A stretch of 64,000 bases of DNA from UBA1227 sp045599345 (lineage in GTDB: Bacteria; Bacillota; Clostridia; Oscillospirales; Acutalibacteraceae). A model generated the notes under the pieces. The model was not told the origin of the DNA, did not search any database, and saw only the letters and a program-made list of their open reading frames with translations. The stretch lies in NCBI GenBank assembly GCA_045599345.1, contig JAZRVV010000052.1, forward strand, positions 13,209 through 77,208, read 5' to 3'. Of this stretch, positions 50,568-58,569 are shown piece by piece. The number at the start of each line of letters is the position of its first letter. Position 1 is the stretch's first letter. A program made the position numbers and the translations under genes.

Positions 50568-51302
50568 TTATAGCCATTTAATCTTTGCCGGATTCCTGTG
50601 CGCTGTCCTTACATATTTAACACTTGGATAACCGATAACAAGTGTTGTGACAACCTTGTTCTTTTTATCAATGCCAAATGCTTTGCGAAGCTTGCGACTC
50701 AATCTTGATGCTATTGTGTAGTAACCGCTAAAGAATACTCCAAGTCCTTGCGCCTCAGCCATGAGTGACATATTAGAAGCGGCAAGAGAGGCGCTTACTG
50801 TATCGCTCGAGATAACAAGGATAGCAAGTGGTGCGCCCTTAAAGAAGAATCCAGGTGCCTTGTTGCCTGGGAAGGCCTTTAAAGCGATTTTTTCATACTT
50901 TTCGATATCGTCGTTTAAAACAACAAAACTGGTTCCTTGCCTGTTTACAGCGGTAGGAGAAACGCGTCCTGCCTCAATGATTTTTTCAATTTTTTCTTTT
51001 TCAACTTTTTTGTTCTCGAAACGGCGGACGCTTCTGCGAGCCTTGATAGCCAGCAATAGCTCATCCGAATCAAGCCTTGGGGTCTCATCAAAGTCAACGA
51101 CTTTGTCTGAGTACCCTTCGAAATGTAAGGCATGCTGGCTACAGATAGCCTCGCAGTGGCCGCAGTATAGGCAGAAGCCATTTTTTAGATGTGCTTTGCC
51201 ATCTATCATTTCAAAACAATGTGATGGGCAGTCCTTGGCACACATGCCACAGCCCACACATTTTTCCTCATCGTACACAAGTGTTATTTCATTTTTGCTC
51301 AT
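50568..51302 (-). CDS. ferredoxin-fused nitroreductase-family protein
   Basis: 244 residues. Two [4Fe-4S] motifs at the N-terminus (CVGCGMCAKDCP near 16 and CLYCGHCEAIC near 43) are followed by a flavin-binding nitroreductase domain starting RRSVRRFENKKVEKEK, with SPTAVNRQGTSFVV and GLGVFFSGYY. The true start is the ATG at 51302, preceded by GGGGGAAG; an upstream extension of 46 residues would pass through the promoter. These fusions are common in anaerobes and are thought to reduce nitro-compounds or quinones with electrons from ferredoxin; the substrate is unknown. Confidence 0.9.
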   Translation of the reverse strand: MSKNEITLVYDEEKCVGCGMCAKDCPSHCFEMIDGKAHLKNGFCLYCGHCEAICSQHALHFEGYSDKVVDFDETPRLDSDELLLAIKARRSVRRFENKKVEKEKIEKIIEAGRVSPTAVNRQGTSFVVLNDDIEKYEKIALKAFPGNKAPGFFFKGAPLAILVISSDTVSASLAASNMSLMAEAQGLGVFFSGYYTIASRLSRKLRKAFGIDKKNKVVTTLVIGYPSVKYVRTAHRNPAKIKWL

Positions 51303-51322
51303 AGTTCCACTTCCCCCAAGAT

Positions 51323-51351
51323 ATAATACCAAACTTGGAACCACTTTTAAA
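51323..51351 (-). promoter_or_regulatory. promoter of the nitroreductase gene
   Basis: On the minus strand: -35 TTTAAA (51346-51351), 17-bp spacer, -10 TATTAT (51323-51328). Confidence 0.55.
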
Positions 51352-51383
51352 CATTCTTTATCTTTACAATTAGACAAATGAAA

Positions 51384-51408
51384 AGAGCGGCTCTTTTCGA
51401 GCCGCTCT
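51384..51408 (-). terminator. terminator after the URO-D/36-residue peptide unit
   Basis: 10-bp perfect stem AGAGCGGCTC/GAGCCGCTCT with a 5-base loop; on the minus strand it is followed by TTTTCATTT. The stem sequence is identical to that at 53518-53541. Confidence 0.85.
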
Positions 51409-51420
51409 AATTCTTTAATG

Positions 51421-51531
51421 TTATCTGAGTAATAACTCAATCATGATGAGAAATCTGATCTTGTCTCTCAAGAACTTAGGGAGGAAGAAGAACTTCTTAT
51501 CAAGCATTTCAGCGATGTTATAGTTTTCCAT
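51421..51531 (-). CDS. 36-residue peptide downstream of the URO-D-family gene
   Basis: A short frame on the minus strand: ATG at 51531, stop at 51421, with a textbook AAGGAGG ribosome site seven bases ahead that lies at the end of the URO-D gene. The peptide begins MENYNIAEMLDKKFFFL and continues PKFLRDKIRFLIMIELLLR, a pattern with alternating basic and hydrophobic residues that would form an amphipathic or membrane-surface helix. The unit is closed by a terminator. I do not recognise a family. Support is the ribosome site and operon position only. Confidence 0.65.
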   Translation of the reverse strand: MENYNIAEMLDKKFFFLPKFLRDKIRFLIMIELLLR

Positions 51532-51542
51532 AATTATCCTCC

Positions 51543-52694
51543 TTAATATTTACCATTGTAGTGGATGTAGTGTGTAACTGCAGCCAAGTTCTCTGGGTTT
51601 ACGTCGTTTGGTGACAAGAGGTTCATGTCGAGTGCAAAGATGTATCCGCCGCCAGGAGCGAGTTCATCAAGGCACCACTTAGCACGATCAAGGCACTCTT
51701 CACGTGTACCGTTCTTGAGAAGGTCTACTGGCATACCGCCGCCAACGCAAACCTTACCCTGGAGAGTATCCTTATACTTCTTGAGGTCACCATGCTCGAA
51801 TAAGCAGTATACGCCGCCACTTGGGAGATCCTTGATGATGTCAAGGTATGGTTCCCAGTTGTTTTCGCAATAGAACATAGCACGTCTGCCAGAAGCGAGG
51901 AGCTTTTCAGCCATACCCTTCATTGATGGGAAGTAGAGCTCTTCGAAATCCTTTGGACGAAGGTATGTTGGGAAGTGAAGTGGCATAAATACGATGCCCT
52001 GCTTGAATGGGTCTGTCTCCTGAATTACACGGAATGACATTGGAAGCATAGCCTCACAAGCCTCTTTGAATTCCTGTGGACGACGACGTACATCAGATGA
52101 TGCACCAGCGAAGTCACGAAGGAAGTCAAGGATGATGTCAGGTGGCAAGAATGTTGCATTACGGCAAACGATTGGAACGTTGAGTTTACGCTCGATAAGC
52201 TGGAATGCTGTCTCCTCGTATAATTTCCATCTAACAAGGCCTAATGCGCCCTTGCCCCAGTGGCTGATTGCTGCAGATGAATCAGCAGCAGAAGCATACT
52301 TTCTTGGAACGATTGTTTCAAGAACGAACTTCTCTGGGTCTGCGATGAGTTGAGGATACTCCTCTGGCTCCATTGTGCAGCCCTGGCTACCCTTAATCTG
52401 AACACCCTTGTCGCTTACAACATAGATACCCTCACCGAAGTCGTCCATCATATCAAGTGGTATCAAGTTACCTGTACCATATGATACGTCAACATAGATA
52501 TCGTCGTAAACTTTTCTGAATGTCTCGTACTCGATTCGTGGGTCCTTTAAGTAACTATCACGAATGCTTGTACCTGCGTAGAAGTTTGCCCATTGCTCAA
52601 TGATTGGGAATACAGGAACACGGTCAGGTGTCTTGCATGCTACCGCATCATTGAAGCGCTGTAAACGCTCGTTATAAATTTTGCTATGTGGCAT
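51543..52694 (-). CDS. uroporphyrinogen decarboxylase (URO-D)-family methyltransferase-like protein
   Basis: 383 residues of the URO-D superfamily, which includes heme UroD and corrinoid/methyl-transfer enzymes of anaerobes. RLQRFNDAVACKTPDRVPVFP at the N-terminus is typical of the methyltransferase branch, with FYCENNWEPYLD and GGYIFALDMNLLSPNDVNPENL near the C-terminus. No other heme genes are near, so methyl-group metabolism is more likely. GGAGGAG precedes the ATG. It is transcribed away from a TetR gene and its promoter overlaps the candidate TetR operator. Confidence 0.85.
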   Translation of the reverse strand: MPHSKIYNERLQRFNDAVACKTPDRVPVFPIIEQWANFYAGTSIRDSYLKDPRIEYETFRKVYDDIYVDVSYGTGNLIPLDMMDDFGEGIYVVSDKGVQIKGSQGCTMEPEEYPQLIADPEKFVLETIVPRKYASAADSSAAISHWGKGALGLVRWKLYEETAFQLIERKLNVPIVCRNATFLPPDIILDFLRDFAGASSDVRRRPQEFKEACEAMLPMSFRVIQETDPFKQGIVFMPLHFPTYLRPKDFEELYFPSMKGMAEKLLASGRRAMFYCENNWEPYLDIIKDLPSGGVYCLFEHGDLKKYKDTLQGKVCVGGGMPVDLLKNGTREECLDRAKWCLDELAPGGGYIFALDMNLLSPNDVNPENLAAVTHYIHYNGKY

Positions 52695-52727
52695 ATTGAT
52701 CTCCTCCTATAAAATTTAGTCACATAT

Positions 52728-52756
52728 ATAATACGACACTTTTTGACAGGTGTCAA
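52728..52756 (-). promoter_or_regulatory. promoter of the URO-D-family gene
   Basis: On the minus strand: consensus -35 TTGACA (52751-52756), 17-bp spacer, -10 TATTAT (52728-52733). The -35 lies inside the TetR operator palindrome. Confidence 0.85.
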
Positions 52757-52757
52757 A
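52742..52757. promoter_or_regulatory. candidate TetR operator
   Basis: Perfect inverted repeat TTTGACA-GG-TGTCAAA between divergent genes, covering the -35 box of the URO-D promoter and lying about 17 bases upstream of the tetR -35. Confidence 0.75.
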
Positions 52758-52773
52758 TCTTGTTTTTTATTCT

Positions 52774-52801
52774 TTGAAATCTTTTTACTTTATGATATAC
52801 T
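52774..52801 (+). promoter_or_regulatory. promoter of the TetR gene
   Basis: -35 TTGAAA (52774-52779), 16-bp spacer, -10 TATACT (52796-52801). Confidence 0.65.
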
Positions 52802-52817
52802 AGTACGCGGTGATTTT

Positions 52818-53513
52818 ATGGAAGGTAACCGAGCAGGTGCCCAGACAAAAGAATTAATAGTAAATACAGCCAAACGTCTATTTTATGACGTTGGCTTTAA
52901 TGACGTGTCTCTAAGTCAGATTTGTAACGAGGCTGGCATCACGAGGACCAAGTATTTTTATTATTTCAAAAACAAAGAGGAACTTGCCGACCTTATCAGT
53001 AACGATGTCATCAGATATTGTGAGAACACAATGGGTTCGAGCATCCTAAAAAAGTATTACAAGGATCCAACAACAGGAGCTGGCGTTGCTACATACTTAT
53101 ATTTTAGGGCTATTATGGCTGACGAAAACCTCTTGAGGTTTTATACAGAAGTATTGCAGAGCAATTCGGCATCCCTCATAGGTAACAATTCATATCGCAG
53201 TATGCTTATGATGCTTGCCCTCAAATCAAAGCTCCCAAAGTCACAATTTGACATTTATTACATTGCTACCACATCGTTGCCAGGCCCAATCCTCTATGCC
53301 TATGGCAACGGCCTTTTAAAGGATAAGGATGTAATCCTTGATTATCTTTTAAAGTCAGCTATTTACCCACTTTATCCATACAAGACAGAGGATATCCTCA
53401 AAAAAATTCACGAGGAAATTGAAGAATTTGATTCATCAAATCAGTTTTCACTTGATTTGAAAGGCGCGTTCCTTGGGGAGTATAAGGCAGGACTTCTCGA
53501 TATAATACTATAA
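52818..53513 (+). CDS. TetR/AcrR family transcriptional regulator
   Basis: 231 residues. The N-terminal helix-turn-helix (about 10-60) shows TKELIVNTAKRLFYDVGFND, SLSQICNEAGITRTKYFYYF and KNKEELADLI, as in TetR regulators; the C-terminal ligand domain is unassigned. The start is the ATG at 52818 because promoter elements lie between it and the earlier in-frame start; only a weak GCGGTGA site precedes. It probably represses the divergent URO-D gene through the palindrome at 52742-52757 and may respond to that enzyme's substrate. Confidence 0.9.
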   Translation: MEGNRAGAQTKELIVNTAKRLFYDVGFNDVSLSQICNEAGITRTKYFYYFKNKEELADLISNDVIRYCENTMGSSILKKYYKDPTTGAGVATYLYFRAIMADENLLRFYTEVLQSNSASLIGNNSYRSMLMMLALKSKLPKSQFDIYYIATTSLPGPILYAYGNGLLKDKDVILDYLLKSAIYPLYPYKTEDILKKIHEEIEEFDSSNQFSLDLKGAFLGEYKAGLLDIIL

Positions 53514-53517
53514 AATT

Positions 53518-53545
53518 AGAGCGGCTCGGATGAGCCGCTCTTTTC
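53518..53545. terminator. terminator between tetR and the convergent DUF362 gene
   Basis: 10-bp perfect stem AGAGCGGCTC/GAGCCGCTCT (53518-53527 with 53532-53541), GGAT loop, TTTT tail. Confidence 0.85.
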
Positions 53546-53552
53546 ATTTGAA

Positions 53553-54959
53553 TTATACAGTTTTAATCAAGTTAGAGAAAGCGTTTGGAACAAGTGCTGT
53601 TGAACCATGAAGCTTAGACATAACAAGGAGATAGAGGGATTTTGGAAGTGGCAATGGAACGAATACCATTGGGTTTACCTTCATAAGGTGGAACATAGCT
53701 GCAGCAGAATCTGCAAGGCTGTTACACTTGTGTGAAAGATAAACGTTCTTGCGACCAAGCTTTTCGATGAGCTTGTCGCCAACTTCGTTGATTGCGCAGT
53801 CGCCAACGATGAGTACTTTACCTGTTAAGGCGTCAATCTCTGCTGGGTCATGGCCCTTGCCCATGATCATTGTCCAGCCGCCTTTTCCGCCGTAGTCGTT
53901 GTACATAATCTGGAGGAGTGTAAGTGGGTTGTTCTGGCAGCCCTGCTTACAGCATCTCTCTTTACCAAACATGAGCTTAACATCCTTAGGATAGCAGTCA
54001 TAGAGGTCATAAGGATATTTCTCTGTGTACATTGAAACGTCACCGTCGATTTCAATGTCGTCCATTGACTTGACGCCGTCTGCGAGGTCACGCTCTACTG
54101 CGAGTTTAAGGTGTGGTACGTCGTCGAGAGTGTATCCGTAAATGCTTGCACCAACCATATCAGTTGCTACAACATTAGCACCAGCAACGAGAACCTTGAA
54201 TGGGATAACTGCAGTATCAGCAAGAGCTGTTACAGGGTAGTGACCATAGATTGTTCCTTCAACACCCTCAAGGATTGTGAAGTCAGGTTTTACATAGCTC
54301 AAAATATCAACGAGTTTGTAATGGAGGTTGTAGTTGTGGTCAAAACCTCTTGCTGTCTGGCAAGGGAATGCCCACTGGTTTTTAACGCCCATTGTTACAC
54401 CAGCCATTGAGTGAGACTTGAGCTTTGGAATGCTGATATAGAGGTTCTTGTCCTTGCCCTTGATGAGGTTATCAACAACGAACTTAGGGAAATTGAACTT
54501 GTTGCACTGGTAACCGTTTGGATCCTTATCCTGTGTTGGAAGGCCCTTGAATTCGAATTCAACTTCCTTACCTTCGTCAAGGTAAACAGGGATAGCACCA
54601 TACTTCTTACAAATCTTGTCATAGCCAGTTACTGCATAAACGATACGAGTAGCGTTGCTCTGAGTTGAGTTTTCAAAAAGATAAATTTTTCTAGCGCCGT
54701 GCTCTTTCCAGTAGCAGATTACTGCGTCAACAAGCTCTGGGCGAGTGTAGCAGTATGCTTTTGCATCGATGCCGTTTGGCTTGATGTATACGTCCCTTGA
54801 TGATTTGAGAAGCTTTTCTCCGCCAGCCTCATCAAATATTTCGTATACAGTCTTTTTAATCTCGGCAGCCATCTCAGGAAGGAGAGGCAAGAAATTTGTT
54901 CTGCTCTCGGTCTGATATGGAGCATCAAGGTGCTTTACATATACCTTTGCTTTTGCCAT
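53553..54959 (-). CDS. DUF362 domain-containing protein
   Basis: 468 residues. DUF362 features: VYIKPNGIDAKAYCYTRPELV near 57, YISIPKLKSHSMAGVTMGVKN near 190 and LADTAVIPFKVLVAGANVVATD. Three Cys around KERCCKQGCQN near 345 could hold a metal, but no ferredoxin motif of the usual DUF362-ferredoxin type is present. The function of the family is uncertain. A strong AAGGAGG site precedes the ATG on the minus strand. It has its own promoter and shares a terminator with tetR. Confidence 0.85.
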   Translation of the reverse strand: MAKAKVYVKHLDAPYQTESRTNFLPLLPEMAAEIKKTVYEIFDEAGGEKLLKSSRDVYIKPNGIDAKAYCYTRPELVDAVICYWKEHGARKIYLFENSTQSNATRIVYAVTGYDKICKKYGAIPVYLDEGKEVEFEFKGLPTQDKDPNGYQCNKFNFPKFVVDNLIKGKDKNLYISIPKLKSHSMAGVTMGVKNQWAFPCQTARGFDHNYNLHYKLVDILSYVKPDFTILEGVEGTIYGHYPVTALADTAVIPFKVLVAGANVVATDMVGASIYGYTLDDVPHLKLAVERDLADGVKSMDDIEIDGDVSMYTEKYPYDLYDCYPKDVKLMFGKERCCKQGCQNNPLTLLQIMYNDYGGKGGWTMIMGKGHDPAEIDALTGKVLIVGDCAINEVGDKLIEKLGRKNVYLSHKCNSLADSAAAMFHLMKVNPMVFVPLPLPKSLYLLVMSKLHGSTALVPNAFSNLIKTV

Positions 54960-54993
54960 AATTATTCCTCCTTGTAATAAAATGAACGATAAT

Positions 54994-55023
54994 ATTATAA
55001 AACCAAAAACTCTCCAAAGTCAA
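54994..55023 (-). promoter_or_regulatory. promoter of the DUF362 gene
   Basis: Minus strand: -35 TTGACT (55018-55023), 18-bp spacer, -10 TATAAT (54994-54999). Confidence 0.7.
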
Positions 55024-55034
55024 TTAATTCGAAA

Positions 55035-55063
55035 TTGTAAATGACGATTAAAAATGTTATAAT
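55035..55063 (+). promoter_or_regulatory. promoter of the GNAT acetyltransferase gene
   Basis: -35 TTGTAA (55035-55040), 17-bp spacer, -10 TATAAT (55058-55063). Divergent from the DUF362 promoter with about 11 bases between the -35 boxes. Confidence 0.65.
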
Positions 55064-55088
55064 AACGCATCTTCTGTGAGGTGGTAAA

Positions 55089-55610
55089 ATGGAATTCAGA
55101 CGCGCAACAATGGACGATTTTGATAAAATCGTTGAGCTTTATAAGCATATAATTGATGATACAGAAGACTTTGCAATACTGACGAAATGGGTGTGGGGTA
55201 TTCATCCAAACGAAGAGAAAGTCGAAAACTATATCAAGGAACAAGCTATGTACATCCTTTTAGATGGCGACAACTACGTCTCTGTTATGGCAGCACCGCT
55301 CTATCAAACTTCTGATTATGATGTGGTCGGTTGGGACGAAAGCATTGATAAACAGGATGCGATGACAGTTCATATCATAGGTGTTAGCCCCGAATATCAG
55401 CGAAAGGGTGTTGCAAAGTTCATGCTTGGCAAGAGCCTTGATATTGCAAGGGAGAATGGCAAAAAATCAGTTCGCCTTGATACCCTTCGTGCCAATACAA
55501 GAGCGCAACACATGTACAGCTCATTTGGTTTTAACTATTGCGGCGCTCAGGTGCTTGATTCCTATCTAAATTACCCACTCGAATTTGTTTATTACGAATA
55601 TGTACTTTAG
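55089..55610 (+). CDS. GNAT-family N-acetyltransferase
   Basis: 173 residues. MEFRRATMDDFDKIVELYKHI is the usual start, and VHIIGVSPEYQRKGVAKFMLGKSL near 95-118 holds the acetyl-CoA pyrophosphate loop (Q-R-K-G-V-A). RLDTLRANTRAQHMYSSFGF completes the domain. The acetylated substrate is unknown. GAGGTGG lies just before the ATG. Single-gene unit with its own promoter and terminator. Confidence 0.9.
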   Translation: MEFRRATMDDFDKIVELYKHIIDDTEDFAILTKWVWGIHPNEEKVENYIKEQAMYILLDGDNYVSVMAAPLYQTSDYDVVGWDESIDKQDAMTVHIIGVSPEYQRKGVAKFMLGKSLDIARENGKKSVRLDTLRANTRAQHMYSSFGFNYCGAQVLDSYLNYPLEFVYYEYVL

Positions 55611-55615
55611 TTTTA

Positions 55616-55645
55616 AAGAGGAGCTTTGTGAGCTCCTCTTTTGTT
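55616..55645 (+). terminator. terminator of the GNAT gene
   Basis: 10-bp perfect stem (55616-55625 with 55631-55640), 5-base loop, TTGTT tail. Confidence 0.82.
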
Positions 55646-55706
55646 ATGTTCTAAAATACCGAATGAATTTGATAAATTTGTTAAATAATAGACATACTCT
55701 TAAATG

Positions 55707-55735
55707 TTGACCGATAACAGGGTATATGGTACAAT
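55707..55735 (+). promoter_or_regulatory. promoter of the iron alcohol dehydrogenase gene
   Basis: -35 TTGACC (55707-55712), 17-bp spacer, -10 TACAAT (55730-55735). An upstream in-frame start at 55704 overlaps the -35 and is rejected. Confidence 0.78.
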
Positions 55736-55769
55736 TTTATCACCAAATTTAAAAAAGGAGAGAAGTAAA

Positions 55770-57032
55770 ATGAAACTCGAAGACGTAATGGCTAAACTCG
55801 CGGAATACAAAGCCCCAAGTAACGTTTTGAAGCATGTAACTGCTTTCACTGAGTATGTACTTTTCCCAAATATCATTCCTTTCCAGGATGTTATTGAGGG
55901 ACCTGGTGCAAGTGCTAGAGTAGTTGATCAGCTCAAGTTAAACAAGGGCACAAAAGCTCTTATCGTTACAGATGCTGTCCTTTTAAAACTCGGTGTTTTA
56001 AAGACAATGCTTGACGCAATGGACGCTGCAAAGTTCCCATATGCTATCTTTGACGGTGTTGAGCCAAACCCTTCTATTGAAAACATTGAAGCTTGTTTCG
56101 ACGTTTACAAGAAGGAAAAGTGTGACTGTGTTGTAGGCTTCGGCGGTGGCTCAGCAATGGACTGCGCAAAGGTTGCTGTTTGCCGTGCTGCAAGACCAAA
56201 CATGTCAGTACTCAAGATGAGCAGGGCAATGGGTTATTTCCCAGTAACATTTGGTATGGCTGCTTCCAAGGTTCCTTACCTCATTGCTGTTCCAACAACA
56301 GCTGGCACAGGTGCTGAATCAACAGTTGCTGCCGTTGTTACAAACCATGCAGTTGACAAGAAGATTACAATTACTGATACAGCTATGCGTCCAAGAGGCG
56401 TAATCCTTGATGCATCCCTTGCAGCAGGACTTCCTCCAAAGGCAACAGCTGAAACAGCAATTGATGCTTTCTGTCACTGCCTCGAGGGTTATATGAACCG
56501 TTCACACAACCCTCGTGCTGATGAATATGCTATCCGTGGTATGAGGCTTGTTAAGGAGAACATTGAAGCAGCAGTAGCTGATGGCAAGGATCTCGTTGCT
56601 CGTCAGAACCTCTGCAACGCCGCTTACTATGGCGGACAGGCACTCAACTTTGAGATGACTGGTTATGTTCATCCATTCTGCCACAAGATTGGCGCTAAGT
56701 ACCACCTCGTACACGGCCGTTGCATCGGTTGCGTACTCCCAATCATGATTGAGGAATACGGCGCTGACGTTGCAAAGCGTGTAGCAAAAGCTGGTGTACT
56801 TATCGGTATCTCAGACCCTCACGCATCAGAGTCTGCTCAGGTAGCTCAGTTTGTTGCTTGGCTCCGTGCTTACAATGAGAAGTATGGCATCCCTGCAACA
56901 ATCCCTGAAATCCAGGAGTCTGATTTTGAGGAGATTGCTGATTCACTTATGCTCGAGAACCTTGTATATCCAACTTACACAGTATTCTCACGTGAAGAGG
57001 TATATGCAATCCTTAAGAAGATTAAGGGCTAA
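55770..57032 (+). CDS. iron-containing alcohol dehydrogenase
   Basis: 420 residues of the group III (Fe-ADH) family. The N-terminal nucleotide domain has FGGGSAMDCAKV near 115 and PTTAGTGAESTVAAVV near 162. The metal ligands are the Asp and His of AIDAFCHCLEGY near 230 and the two His of GYVHPFCHKIGAKYHLVHG near 295-315. It interconverts aldehydes or semialdehydes and alcohols with NAD(P)H. Which alcohol cannot be said. AAAGGAGAG sets the ATG at 55770. Single-gene unit; codon use suggests strong expression. Confidence 0.93.
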   Translation: MKLEDVMAKLAEYKAPSNVLKHVTAFTEYVLFPNIIPFQDVIEGPGASARVVDQLKLNKGTKALIVTDAVLLKLGVLKTMLDAMDAAKFPYAIFDGVEPNPSIENIEACFDVYKKEKCDCVVGFGGGSAMDCAKVAVCRAARPNMSVLKMSRAMGYFPVTFGMAASKVPYLIAVPTTAGTGAESTVAAVVTNHAVDKKITITDTAMRPRGVILDASLAAGLPPKATAETAIDAFCHCLEGYMNRSHNPRADEYAIRGMRLVKENIEAAVADGKDLVARQNLCNAAYYGGQALNFEMTGYVHPFCHKIGAKYHLVHGRCIGCVLPIMIEEYGADVAKRVAKAGVLIGISDPHASESAQVAQFVAWLRAYNEKYGIPATIPEIQESDFEEIADSLMLENLVYPTYTVFSREEVYAILKKIKG

Positions 57033-57045
57033 TTACTTGCAAATT

Positions 57046-57079
57046 AAAGGTCGCAACCATTCGGTTGCGGCCTTTTTTT
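57046..57079 (+). terminator. terminator of the alcohol dehydrogenase gene
   Basis: 13-bp stem (57046-57058 with 57063-57075, one G-T pair), ATTC loop, T-run. Confidence 0.92.
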
Positions 57080-57138
57080 GCCTCACAGTGCCAGTTTTGT
57101 ACAATATTGCTATAAAAGTCCAAGAATAAAAATTTTTC

Positions 57139-57167
57139 TTGTATATATTTGTATGTTTATATATAAT
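57139..57167 (+). promoter_or_regulatory. promoter of the solute-binding protein/kinase unit
   Basis: -35 TTGTAT (57139-57144), 17-bp spacer, -10 TATAAT (57162-57167). Confidence 0.65.
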
Positions 57168-57214
57168 TAGAATGTATTACTTTATCGAAAGATATAAGGT
57201 AGGAGGATACAAAG

Positions 57215-58543
57215 ATGAAAAGAATATTAAGTCTTGCACTCGTTTTAGTAATGATTTGTACATTGCTCACTGGTTGTGGCAAAAAGGCCGCAGCAAAAGA
57301 AGATGTAAAAATTACCATCAAGGTACCATTGCTTGCTATGGAATGTGTAACGGATGAAGAAATAACGGGTTCCGATCAGTTCCTTCAAAAAGCATGGGAC
57401 GCCTTTGCTGCTCAGTACACTGATTATAATGCATCAGCAGATATAATCGTTTTTGAACAGACAGAGTATGATTCAGCTATTACTGAATGCTATGAAACAA
57501 GTAAGGCTGCTGATTTGCTTTATGGTGGATATTTTAATATCTCGGGATATGTGCATGACGGTTATGTCGCTGCTCTTGATGATATGATCACCGATGAGAT
57601 TAGAGCAGACTTTGATGAGAGTATGTGGAATATTTCATCAATTAATGGCAAGACATATTTAATGCCTTTCCTTAACCTTCAAAACGTTTTGACATACAAT
57701 AAGCAGATGTTTATTGATTGCGGTCTTGAAAAGTACGTTTCTGATAAAGAAGAAATTCAAGGTTGGAGCCTTGAGGATTGGGAAATCATTTTCTCAACAT
57801 TGAGCAAGAAGCTTGGTAATAACCAATACCCAATGCTTATGTATGCAAAGAACAATCAGGGCGATACTCATACAATGGTTCAACTTCGTGCTATGGGTTC
57901 TGATTTCTTTGATGAAAATGGTAGATTTAATTTGAATACAGAAGAGGGCATAGCTGGTCTTCAGTGGATAAAGGATAATTACGACAAGGGATATTATCCA
58001 AGAAACTGTGAAAGCCTTGAAATTAACGACTGTGGTCAATTGTTCTCAAATGAGCAACTTGCATTCGCTCTTTTCAACACAGCTCTTGCACAGTCTTATG
58101 ATGAATATCCATTCGAAAGAGGATATGTTAATTTCCCAGCATCAAATCCAGAAGGTGCATGTTCAACATTTGTAACAGGTTTTATGGCATTTGATAATGG
58201 CGATGCTAAAAAGCTTGAAGTAACAAAGGCTTTCTTAAAATTCATATATGAAAACGAAGAATGGCTTGACTATTCAGCAGGCGGAATCCCTTGCTCAAAG
58301 GGTACAGCCGAGAGGCATGGTAAGGATGTATTTATGGGCGAAATGTTTGCTGAGAACAACAAGTATGTTATTGACTATCAGCAAAACAATCCTAACTGGC
58401 TTGGTGTAAGAGATGCATTCTGGCCACATATCCAGGCTTTGCTTAAGGGTGAAGAAACTGCAAAAGAAGCTGCTATGGGACTTGACAAGGATTGTAATGC
58501 AGCAATCGAGCAAGGATACAAAAACTCAAAACTTGCTAAATAA
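57215..58543 (+). CDS. lipoprotein solute-binding protein (ABC family 1 type)
   Basis: 442 residues. Lipoprotein signal: MKRILSLALVLVMICTLLTG with the lipobox LTGC (Cys at 21). The mature part resembles extracellular binding proteins of carbohydrate ABC transporters: ADIIVFEQTEYDSAI, YLMPFLNLQNVLTYNKQMF, the LNTEEGIAGLQWIKD segment and a late AFLKFIYENEEWLDYSA. It is anchored outside the membrane. No permease or ATPase gene is near; the next gene is a hybrid histidine kinase, so it may deliver a ligand signal to that sensor. AGGAGG site before the ATG. Confidence 0.88.
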   Translation: MKRILSLALVLVMICTLLTGCGKKAAAKEDVKITIKVPLLAMECVTDEEITGSDQFLQKAWDAFAAQYTDYNASADIIVFEQTEYDSAITECYETSKAADLLYGGYFNISGYVHDGYVAALDDMITDEIRADFDESMWNISSINGKTYLMPFLNLQNVLTYNKQMFIDCGLEKYVSDKEEIQGWSLEDWEIIFSTLSKKLGNNQYPMLMYAKNNQGDTHTMVQLRAMGSDFFDENGRFNLNTEEGIAGLQWIKDNYDKGYYPRNCESLEINDCGQLFSNEQLAFALFNTALAQSYDEYPFERGYVNFPASNPEGACSTFVTGFMAFDNGDAKKLEVTKAFLKFIYENEEWLDYSAGGIPCSKGTAERHGKDVFMGEMFAENNKYVIDYQQNNPNWLGVRDAFWPHIQALLKGEETAKEAAMGLDKDCNAAIEQGYKNSKLAK

Positions 58544-58569
58544 GAATCATATCTCGTATGGGGTGGATT

